From: Sphingobacteriaceae bacterium | GTDB taxonomy: Bacteria > Bacteroidota > Bacteroidia > Sphingobacteriales > Sphingobacteriaceae | NCBI GenBank assembly: GCA_903642215.1 | Contig: CAHJWG010000006.1 | Span: forward strand, 124,001-188,000 | Reading direction: 5' to 3' | DNA length: 64,000 nt | Shown: one piece after another, positions 43,831-50,454 of the stretch | Position numbering within the stretch: the stretch's first letter is position 1 | Layout of the letters: every line of letters starts with the position of its first letter | Program-made: the position numbers and the translations under genes | The notes under the pieces: model-generated | What the model saw: only the letters and a program-made list of their open reading frames with translations | Database searches by the model: none | Told to the model about the DNA's origin: nothing

Positions 43831-43963
43831 TGATTACAAGTTAAATTTGATCGGTTTAATATTTTATTTTTAACGGAAGTTTTACCGGCGGAAGGTAATG
43901 CCATCCGTTGATATTTCAAAAATTAATTATGCCGGCGAACCGGTTTCTACCTGCAATCAAAAC

Positions 43964-44347
43964 ATGAATCTGAAATTACTCGATCTACTTTTTACGCTGC
44001 TTCACCTGCTGATTATCGGTTTTAACCTGTTCGGATGGATCTGGAAACGGACCCGTAAACTACATTTCGGCTTCATTTTGTTAACTGCGGCTTGTTGGTT
44101 TTTACTGGGAATATGGTTCGGTATCGGTTATTGCCCGGTTACAGAATGGCAGTGGGAAATTAAAGAAAAACTGGGCGAACAAAATTTGCCAAACTCATTT
44201 ATTAAATATTATGCCGACCGGATTTTTAACAGAAATATAGATGCTATTTTTATCGATACAATTACAGCAGTTTGTTTTTTTGCAGCCGCCGTAACTTCTA
44301 TTTATGTCAACTTTTTTTACAAACGAAAAAGACCGGCAGCTTTATAA
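43964..44347 (+). CDS. DUF2784 membrane protein
   Basis: A protein of 127 residues from the ATG at 43964, which starts just before the first membrane span; an earlier ATG at 43898 would add 22 hydrophilic residues. Family marks are LLFTLLHLLIIGFNLFGWIW, LLGIWFGIGYCPVTEWQWEI with the conserved GYCP-x-T-x-W motif, then LPNSFIKYYADRIF and a last span. There are three membrane segments. The function is unknown. It is divergent from the GntP gene and converges with GH5. A variant of the sister motif (ATGCTATTTTTA at 44241-44252) lies in the coding sequence. Confidence 0.82.
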   Translation: MNLKLLDLLFTLLHLLIIGFNLFGWIWKRTRKLHFGFILLTAACWFLLGIWFGIGYCPVTEWQWEIKEKLGEQNLPNSFIKYYADRIFNRNIDAIFIDTITAVCFFAAAVTSIYVNFFYKRKRPAAL

Positions 44348-44373
44348 TCCGGAATAATTTCAGGGTTAAAACA

Positions 44374-44397
44374 ATGCTTCTTTTATGGCATAAAAAT
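44374..44397. repeat. Dispersed motif, full copy
   Basis: ATGCTTCTTTTA, then TGGCA, then TAAAAATC. The core TTTTATG-G-CATAAAA is a perfect short palindrome, changed on both sides relative to copies with TTTTATC. Confidence 0.8.
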
Positions 44398-44471
44398 CTT
44401 AGCCCTTTACTTCAAGCTCCGTTTTCAGTTTAATATCTTCCAAAGAACTGATGGTTAAGCAAAAATTTAAG

Positions 44472-45698
44472 TTAAACTTTTAAACCTAATCCTGTTACAT
44501 ATCCTTTGTTTGGCGTACTGTTTTCGAAGCGGCAGTTTTTTAACAGCTCTTCTAAAGCCTGCTTAATTTGCTGCCGGTTTGCCGGTGCAGCTTTGCGGAT
44601 TTCCTCAAAAGTTGTTCTTGGCTTTTGTGTGTATTCAATCAGCTGATCGTAATTAGCGGGTTGCGGAAACTGGCTGATACTGCTTTTAGCATCCATTTTT
44701 TTGTATGGCCAGTAATTCCAGCCGATGTTGTTTTTTTCCAGTAATTCTCTAAAACCTTTAATCCATTCATCTTTATTTTCACCGGTTTCACCGATATAAA
44801 TCGGTACGTTATTTTTATCCCGGAAATCGACATATTTCTGGATCACTTCCTGCTTTACTTCTGTCCAATAAGTGTGAAAAGTGTAAACTAATTTCTGGTC
44901 GAACGGCGTACCGAAAACACTGAAATTGCCGTCCCACTGTGCGCCGCCCAAAAAGATCAAATGGTTTTTATCCACAGTTCTGATTTCTTTGGTGATCTTT
45001 TTATAAAGCGGTTCTAATAAGGGGTTCAGTTTTGAAGCATCAAAATAATGTGCAATCGGTTCGTTCAGCAAATCATAACCCATAATAATCGGTTCATTTT
45101 TATAACGATCTGCAATTTTTTTCCAGATGCTGATGGTTAGCTGCTGGCTTTGTTCATTTTCAAACAAAAACGGATAACCAAAACCATCATCAATATTATC
45201 TCCGGTTTGGCCGCCCGGCGCGCAGTGCATATCCAAAATCAAATAAATATTCTCTTTTTTACTCCACTTAATCAACTTGTCCAGCAATATAAAACCACGG
45301 TTTTCATCTGTACTGCCGAGGTAAGTTTCGTTGGTAAAAAGCCGGTAATTAAAAGGCACGCGAATCGAATTCATCCCGGTACTTTTTAAATAACGGATAT
45401 CACCTTCGGTAATATAATTATCCAGGTACTTCTGCCAGAAATCTTTAGCTGCATCCGGCCCGATTACTTCGGTAATGGCTTCATTAATCAACTTCGGCGA
45501 TGAAACATCTTTAAACTTAAACATATAACCTTCCGGCACCATCCAGTTACCCAGGTTTGTCCCTTTTAAAAGCATCGGTTTACCATCGGTGCCGATAATT
45601 TCCTTTCCGCTTACACCTATAAATTTTTGCTGTGCTTCAACCTTAAAAAAGCCAAAAGCAATTAGTAAAAAGCATAATCTGATCAATGGTTTATTCAT
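44472..45698 (-). CDS. GH5 glycoside hydrolase
   Basis: A 408-residue secreted TIM-barrel enzyme of family GH5: KGTNLGNWMVPEGYMF, STGMNSIRVPFNYRLF, IYLILDMHCAPGGQTG, and the acid/base in GYDLLNEPIA (Glu213), FHTYWTE, and the nucleophile in IYIGETGE (Glu304). DMHCAPGGQ and the overall layout resemble GH5 exo-beta-1,3-glucanases and relatives rather than endo-cellulases. The signal peptide ends about FKVEAQ. The neighbourhood, with GH30 and GH16 on the same strand, suggests beta-1,3/1,6-glucan as the target. A heptaheme cytochrome gene lies between. Confidence 0.9.
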   Translation of the reverse strand: MNKPLIRLCFLLIAFGFFKVEAQQKFIGVSGKEIIGTDGKPMLLKGTNLGNWMVPEGYMFKFKDVSSPKLINEAITEVIGPDAAKDFWQKYLDNYITEGDIRYLKSTGMNSIRVPFNYRLFTNETYLGSTDENRGFILLDKLIKWSKKENIYLILDMHCAPGGQTGDNIDDGFGYPFLFENEQSQQLTISIWKKIADRYKNEPIIMGYDLLNEPIAHYFDASKLNPLLEPLYKKITKEIRTVDKNHLIFLGGAQWDGNFSVFGTPFDQKLVYTFHTYWTEVKQEVIQKYVDFRDKNNVPIYIGETGENKDEWIKGFRELLEKNNIGWNYWPYKKMDAKSSISQFPQPANYDQLIEYTQKPRTTFEEIRKAAPANRQQIKQALEELLKNCRFENSTPNKGYVTGLGLKV

Positions 45699-45735
45699 TT
45701 TTTATTGAGTGAACAGTAAATTTTTAACTATTACT

Positions 45736-46980
45736 TTAGTTGGAATTCGGATTGATATCTTTTAAAAAAGCAAGTATTTTTTCTGATTCCTTTGGATAAA
45801 TGGTGATATGATGTGTGCGCACGAGGTAAGGAACCGCCGTTTTTTTACCGGAAGTTTGCACTGTAATTGCACCGGAGGGTTTCGCCGGCATGTGGCAATC
45901 GATACAATTTTGTTTGATAACAGCATTTAAACCGGGTGTGTTTTTAGTAAAACTATGGATGCTGTTTTTATGGCAGTTTATACAACGCTGCGAATACAAA
46001 ACCAGGTTTACCCTTTCATTATTATGCGAATTGTGGCAGGTAGCACAATCCATATTGGATTTTATAAAACATTGGCTAACAGCCAATAACTGTGTTTGAT
46101 TACCATGCACATCCAGTTTAGTTGGGTTTGTGCTACCATGATACAATTCAACTTCTTTAAATTTTGCCAGGGTATCGCCGGGTTTAAAAGCAAAAGCCGT
46201 TATCAACATAGTTTCTTTATTACCCGAATGGCAAACGGCACACATATCAATTTTTTGCTGCCTGTACAGAGAGTTATAAGTTTTGATATACCGCGCAATT
46301 TTTTCGTCGGGAAACTCGGTATGGTAACTTACATGATTGGCAGACGGGCCGTGGCAGCGTTCGCAATCAATACTTAAAACCATTGATTTTTTGTCCAGCT
46401 CCTCTACCCTTTGCAAACTTTGGCTTTGCTGCGGCAGCACTTCAATGTAAGAGCTATGGCATTCAAAACACCTGCGGGTTATCACTCTGTTAAAATCAAC
46501 TGTGCTGCTATCGTAACCCGGACTGTTAGTCCAGCTGTGCAAAGCATTGAAATAAGACATCGGCAACTGATAAACCTGATTTCCTTTCCAATACAAGTAG
46601 GTTTCGCCTTTAACACCACCGAAAGTAATATCAAAACGATGCGCTTCAAATTCCTTATTATTTTTATAAGCAACCTGGTAGAAGCCGCCTTTTCGTTTTT
46701 CCATCACCACTTTTAACAGGTTATTAAACTGAAAAACGTTACTATTTTTAGCAAAGCTGCCATGGATATTACGGGCCGATGCTAAACCGGAAGCCTGATA
46801 ATGTGCGGTTTGCAGATAAGAACTGTAAATATCCTGATGGCACTTTTTACAACTTGCAGAACCGGCATATACCTGCCCGCGCGGATCTTTTTGCTGATCC
46901 TGATTAAAGCATTGTGAAAAGATAAGAACCAGCGAAACTAAAAAAAACAGCAACAGCAGTAAAGTTCTTTTACCTTTCAT
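45736..46980 (-). CDS. Multiheme cytochrome c (seven CxxCH motifs)
   Basis: A 414-residue exported protein with seven heme-binding motifs in order: CKKCH, CFECH, CERCH, CAVCH, CATCH, CINCH and CIDCH. The first lies soon after the signal (LLLLLFFLVSLVLIFSQC) and the last in NCIDCHMPAKPSG, typical of the cytochrome c554/NrfA-like fold family. A lipid anchor is uncertain because QC is a poor lipobox. It would carry electrons in the periplasm; no reductase partner is near. The protein is related to Bacteroidota multiheme proteins of unknown acceptor. It sits 37 bases ahead of GH5 in the same direction, an odd combination. Confidence 0.85.
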   Translation of the reverse strand: MKGKRTLLLLLFFLVSLVLIFSQCFNQDQQKDPRGQVYAGSASCKKCHQDIYSSYLQTAHYQASGLASARNIHGSFAKNSNVFQFNNLLKVVMEKRKGGFYQVAYKNNKEFEAHRFDITFGGVKGETYLYWKGNQVYQLPMSYFNALHSWTNSPGYDSSTVDFNRVITRRCFECHSSYIEVLPQQSQSLQRVEELDKKSMVLSIDCERCHGPSANHVSYHTEFPDEKIARYIKTYNSLYRQQKIDMCAVCHSGNKETMLITAFAFKPGDTLAKFKEVELYHGSTNPTKLDVHGNQTQLLAVSQCFIKSNMDCATCHNSHNNERVNLVLYSQRCINCHKNSIHSFTKNTPGLNAVIKQNCIDCHMPAKPSGAITVQTSGKKTAVPYLVRTHHITIYPKESEKILAFLKDINPNSN

Positions 46981-46991
46981 TTTTTATGCCT

Positions 46992-47003
46992 TAAAAACAG
47001 CAT
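46992..47003. repeat. Sister motif upstream of the cytochrome gene
   Basis: TAAAAACAGCAT, preceded by TTTTTTATGCCT; it lies in the 40-base gap between the GH30 stop and the cytochrome start, 12 bases before that ATG. Confidence 0.75.
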
Positions 47004-47020
47004 CTGATTACGCAAGTAAA

Positions 47021-48481
47021 TTATTCAATTACCAGGGTAGAAATGGAATGCGGCAAGCTGCTTGCTGCTGCTGCATTGCCTGAAACAGCCAGATTATAAT
47101 CTACTTTTTTATCTGACAGGTTTAGAACGATCACTGCAATTTTGCCATCAGTGTTGATAAAAGCGGTATTTTGCAAACCGCTGCGGCTGGAAGAACTTGC
47201 AATTCTTTTGGCACCCGGCCGTACAAATTTCGAAAAATGCCCCAGGTAATAATAGCTGTTGGTGTAATGCAGTTCGCCGGTTTTGGTATCAGCAATAATG
47301 GGCGCATAGCAAAAGTTACCAACGTGGTTAGGGCCGCCTTTTTCGTCTAACAAAATATTCCAATCCGTCCAGCCGGTTGTACCGGCATTAAAATCGTTAA
47401 CTAAAGAATTACCGTACCTTTCGCCCAAACCCCAGTCGTTAATTTTAGCATAATCAAATCTTTCTACACAACCTTCTGTAAACATGATGTTTGCATTCGG
47501 GAACGCTTCATGAACCCTTTCAACATTAACAAACTGCGGCTGGCCGCCGGCCCAGGTTTCGTACCAGTGATAAGCAATCCCCCAAACATATTTTGCAGTT
47601 TCCGGGTCTTCTAAAATCGTACTTGCACGCTGGTAAACCAAATCGCGGTTATGATCCCAGGCCATCAGTTTTTTACCGGAGTAACCTGCTTTTTGTAAAG
47701 CTGGCCCTAAAAATCCTTTAATAAAATCCCGTTCCTCATCCGCAGTATAAACACAGGATTCCCAGGGTTGCGTGGCCATTGGTTCGTTTTCTACCGATAA
47801 ACCCCAGATCGGAATACCTATTTTTTCGTAAGTACTGATAAATTTTACGTAAAAATTTGCCCAAGCCTGTCGGTATTGCGGCAGTAAATGGCCGCCGTGC
47901 AGCACATCGTTATTAGTTTTCATAAATGCCGGCGGACTCCACGGTGTGGCAAATAAATTTATTTTACCGCCTGCCGCAGCCATCACCTGCTTGATAAAAG
48001 GGATCCGGTACTGCTCATCATGCTTCACATTAAATGATTTCAGCTCGGTATCGCCCTTTTTAATGTAACTGTAGCTCCCGCTCGAAAAATCGCAGCTCTG
48101 GATATTTGTTCTGGCAAGCGTGTAACCAATACCTTTATCGGTACTGTAATATGCCTGCAAAATTTCCTGCTGTTTATTTTTCGGGAGTTTAAAAAAGGTT
48201 TCTGCGGAAGCATCTGTTAACGCGCCGCCAATTCCTACAAAAGACTGAAACGTTTTGGAAGGATCAACAAAAATACAAATCTCTGTTTCTACCGGTTGCG
48301 GTTTAGGCTGAAAAGCAAGCGTTTCTGTTTTAGAAATTTTGTACTCGGTATTTTGAGCGGTTGTGTAAACCGTTACCGTTTTATTGGCAGTAAAAAAAGC
48401 AGGCCGGGTTTGTGCTTCAACCCTGAATAAAGTACTTAAACAAAGCAATCCGGAAAGTAATATAACGTAATTTTTTTTCAT
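47021..48481 (-). CDS. GH30 glucanase-like enzyme
   Basis: A protein of 486 residues from the ATG at 48481 (MKKNYVILLSGLLCLSTLFR signal). A longer ORF starts at 48559 but its first codons are a dispersed-motif copy and not a credible leader. GH30 landmarks are FVGIGGALTDASAETF, TNIQSCDFSSGSYSY, LFATPWSPPAFMKTN, the acid/base in GLSVENEPMATQPW (Glu233), YHWYETWAGG and the nucleophile in NIMFTEGC (Glu336). The C-terminal beta-domain holds the typical FVRPGAKRI strand. GH30 proteins of this type cut beta-1,6-glucan or glucosylceramide. It follows GH16, so a beta-1,3/1,6-glucan substrate is likely. Confidence 0.92.
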   Translation of the reverse strand: MKKNYVILLSGLLCLSTLFRVEAQTRPAFFTANKTVTVYTTAQNTEYKISKTETLAFQPKPQPVETEICIFVDPSKTFQSFVGIGGALTDASAETFFKLPKNKQQEILQAYYSTDKGIGYTLARTNIQSCDFSSGSYSYIKKGDTELKSFNVKHDEQYRIPFIKQVMAAAGGKINLFATPWSPPAFMKTNNDVLHGGHLLPQYRQAWANFYVKFISTYEKIGIPIWGLSVENEPMATQPWESCVYTADEERDFIKGFLGPALQKAGYSGKKLMAWDHNRDLVYQRASTILEDPETAKYVWGIAYHWYETWAGGQPQFVNVERVHEAFPNANIMFTEGCVERFDYAKINDWGLGERYGNSLVNDFNAGTTGWTDWNILLDEKGGPNHVGNFCYAPIIADTKTGELHYTNSYYYLGHFSKFVRPGAKRIASSSSRSGLQNTAFINTDGKIAVIVLNLSDKKVDYNLAVSGNAAAASSLPHSISTLVIE

Positions 48482-48515
48482 GAAAAGGTAATTAATATTT
48501 GGGGTTTTAATACTG

Positions 48516-48559
48516 ATACTTCTTTTAACACTAAATTTTTTATACGGTAAAAGAAGCAT
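48516..48559. repeat. Dispersed motif, inverted pair overlapping a stop codon
   Basis: ATACTTCTTTTA (48516-48527, one mismatch) and TAAAAGAAGCAT (48548-48559, exact) form a 44-base inverted pair between GH16 and GH30. The right end overlaps the GH16 stop: on the coding strand it reads TAATGCTTCTTTTA, with TAA the stop. Confidence 0.8.
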
Positions 48560-49419
48560 TATTTCTCAATCATTTTATAATAATGGATATAATCTACCTG
48601 CATGGTAACCGGGAAGATACTGTCGTCGGTTCCCTTTGTACCGCCCCAATCTCCGCCAACGGCAACATTTAGCAACAGGTGAAAACGCTTATCAAAAGGC
48701 CATTCTGCACTGCCGGTATTATCGTTTACATAAGTTAAAACCAGCACATCATCCACGTAACCTTTTATGGCAAAAGGTGTCCAGTCAATACGATACAAAT
48801 GATACTTTAAAAAAGCATCATCTACTGTTTTTACACCTGTTTTTTGATTGTTTTGTTTAAAATTATACATGCCGGTATGTGCCGTTACATGGATTACATT
48901 CGGGTCGTAACCAACATGTTCCATGATGTCAAATTCGCCGGAGTTTGGCCAGTTGCCGTAGGCAAAATCAGTAGGCAGCATCCAGATTGCCGGCCAGGTT
49001 CCTTTCCCGGCAGGTAATTTGGCTTTAACTTCAATCCTGCCGTATAAAAAATCGAATTTGTTTTTAGTAACCATACGGCTCGACGTATAATTTTTGCCGT
49101 TAAAACTTTCTTTACGTGCCGTAATAGTTAAATTACCGTTGCCAACACTGGCATTATCAACCGAGTTGGTGTAATATTCCAGTTCGTTATTTCCCCAACC
49201 GTTACCACCGAGATCATAACTCCATTTTGTTGTATCCGGCTTTCCGGCGTAATTAAATTCTTCTGCCCAAAAAGGCGCAGGTTCAAAAGTCCAGCCTTTA
49301 TCAACAATAGCTATTGTTGTGTTAGCGGATTGCGGTATATCCTTTTTGTCTGAACATGATAAAATTGCTATCACCGATAACGTTGCTCCTAAAAGCATTA
49401 AGCTGTAATTACATTTCAT
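48559..49419 (-). CDS. GH16 laminarinase-type beta-glucanase lipoprotein
   Basis: A protein of 286 residues from the ATG at 49419; ATGs at 49428 and 49470 are alternatives. Signal ending AILSC gives Cys22 as the lipid anchor. The GH16 jelly-roll shows WAEEFNYAGKPDTTKWSYDL, the conserved GNNELEYYT, YGRIEVKAKLPAGKGTWPAI, and the catalytic GEFDIMEHVG with Glu162 nucleophile, Asp164 and Glu167 acid/base; LLNVAVGGDWGG closes the fold. The pattern is that of endo-beta-1,3-glucanases. It is the first of the glucanase genes (GH16, GH30, then cytochrome and GH5). Confidence 0.93.
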   Translation of the reverse strand: MKCNYSLMLLGATLSVIAILSCSDKKDIPQSANTTIAIVDKGWTFEPAPFWAEEFNYAGKPDTTKWSYDLGGNGWGNNELEYYTNSVDNASVGNGNLTITARKESFNGKNYTSSRMVTKNKFDFLYGRIEVKAKLPAGKGTWPAIWMLPTDFAYGNWPNSGEFDIMEHVGYDPNVIHVTAHTGMYNFKQNNQKTGVKTVDDAFLKYHLYRIDWTPFAIKGYVDDVLVLTYVNDNTGSAEWPFDKRFHLLLNVAVGGDWGGTKGTDDSIFPVTMQVDYIHYYKMIEK

Positions 49420-49587
49420 TTTAAACATAAAATTTAAAGCTGCCGGCATTACCGATTGAAGTATTAGCAACCAAGAATATCAAATGCAGCTGATTTAACA
49501 ATTTTAAAAAAGTGATTTATAAGGTAAAGGTTGCCCTGCCCTTTAACTGATGTAAAGTTATAAATGTTAGGCTATTAAAAGATGCCG

Positions 49588-49610
49588 GTGCTTCTTTTAG
49601 CACCTAAAAT
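49588..49610. repeat. Dispersed motif, near copy
   Basis: GTGCTTCTTTTA, then GCACC, then TAAAATT. The core TTTTAG-CAC-CTAAAA is a short palindrome. It stands 7 bases behind the stop of the GreA-like gene. Confidence 0.7.
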
Positions 49611-49616
49611 TCGGCA

Positions 49617-50066
49617 TCAGGAAATTTTTAAAATAGTGAAAGTTTTTTGGTTAAGCGTAACAACATCTCCGGCCTTTTTACCTTTGAGCTGTAAACCGAT
49701 CGGCGAAGCCACAGAAATGGCATAATATTTTTTTTCGTTGATAAACAAAGCACCGGCACTTACAGCCAGATAAAAGCTTTCCTGATCGGTTTCTACCAAA
49801 CTTCCCGGTTGTGCCACCGAATGCGTTCCTTCGGGATTGATCTGCTGCAGCAATGCCTGCAACTTGCGTGCTTCTAAAAGCTGCCTGCTGTTAAGGTCGA
49901 TTTCCTGCTGCATCATTGCCCGGCCGGTTTCGTACTTATCGCCTGCGCTGCTTTTGGTATCATTTTCTGAGGCTTTACGCGCTTCGGCAATTGCAGTTTC
50001 GGCATCAATAATGCGGTTTAAAATCTGTTCGGCACAAAGCTGGTAAAGTTGCTGTTTAATCTGCAC
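49617..50066 (-). CDS. GreA/GreB-like protein
   Basis: A 149-residue protein. The N-terminal half, about residues 1-75, is a long helical hairpin with SENDTKSSAGDKYETGRAMMQQEIDLNSRQ; the C-terminal half is an FKBP-like domain (SLVETDQESFYLAVSAGALF, then ISVASPIGLQLKGKKAGDVV). This is the layout of transcript-cleavage factors that bind in the RNA polymerase secondary channel. It is shorter and more diverged than true GreA, and databases often mislabel it as 3-oxoacyl-ACP synthase. The acidic tip residues of the hairpin (END) are partly conserved. Single gene. Confidence 0.75.
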   Translation of the reverse strand: MQIKQQLYQLCAEQILNRIIDAETAIAEARKASENDTKSSAGDKYETGRAMMQQEIDLNSRQLLEARKLQALLQQINPEGTHSVAQPGSLVETDQESFYLAVSAGALFINEKKYYAISVASPIGLQLKGKKAGDVVTLNQKTFTILKIS

Positions 50067-50160
50067 TGTAAGAATTTAAAGGTTTACAAAGATGACAAAT
50101 CTTCACGGAAAACATTTTGCAGGTTTGATTAGTTAAAAATACATCCTTAAAAAAAGCATT

Positions 50161-50388
50161 ATGTACACAAATTCATTTCAAAACTCGGCAGCACCTGATC
50201 CGGAAATTACACCGCAACCAATGCCGGAAGAGAATCCGACACCGGAAATCCCGACAGAAGACCCGGCACCTTTACGTTCTCCGGAATTCCCGGAACCTGA
50301 TCTTTTTCCGAGTGAAAATCCGGTTCCGAATATCCAGCCGGAATATCCCGGAACGCCGGCCTCATCACCGGAAATCCAGCGTTTCTGA
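50161..50388 (+). CDS. Pro/Glu-rich small protein
   Basis: A 75-residue ORF starting MYTNSFQNSAAPDPEITPQP, with almost one third proline and many Glu in PEIP/PEFP/PEYP steps. No signal or membrane segment, so probably an unstructured cytosolic polypeptide. The stop is followed 13 bases later by a good terminator, and a degenerate reverse motif (TAAAAAAAGCAT at 50148-50159) lies directly before the ATG. A slightly shorter frame on the other strand, rich in Gly/Ser, mirrors it and is less credible. Moderately likely to be a gene; function unknown. Confidence 0.5.
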   Translation: MYTNSFQNSAAPDPEITPQPMPEENPTPEIPTEDPAPLRSPEFPEPDLFPSENPVPNIQPEYPGTPASSPEIQRF

Positions 50389-50401
50389 TTTAACAACCCA
50401 C

Positions 50402-50437
50402 AAAAAAAGCGGTTAATTAAACTAACCGCTTTTTTTA
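50402..50437. terminator. Bidirectional intrinsic terminator
   Basis: AAAAAAAGCGGTTA (50402-50415) pairs with TAACCGCTTTTTTT (50423-50436) around a short loop, between convergent genes at 50388 and 50454. A-tract and T-tract make it work both ways. Confidence 0.85.
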
Positions 50438-50442
50438 TGCCG

Positions 50443-50454
50443 TAAAAGAAGCAT
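50443..50454. repeat. Dispersed motif overlapping a stop codon
   Basis: TAAAAGAAGCAT on the plus strand; on the coding strand of the peptidase gene it reads TAATGCTTCTTTTA, where TAA is the stop. The outer A/T tract is supplied by the neighbouring terminator. Confidence 0.8.

Noticed and set aside
50178..50396. Gly/Ser-rich minus-strand ORF opposite the Pro-rich small protein
   Set aside because: It is the complement of Pro/Glu codons, which automatically gives Gly-rich text. The plus-strand frame has the better start context and terminator position.
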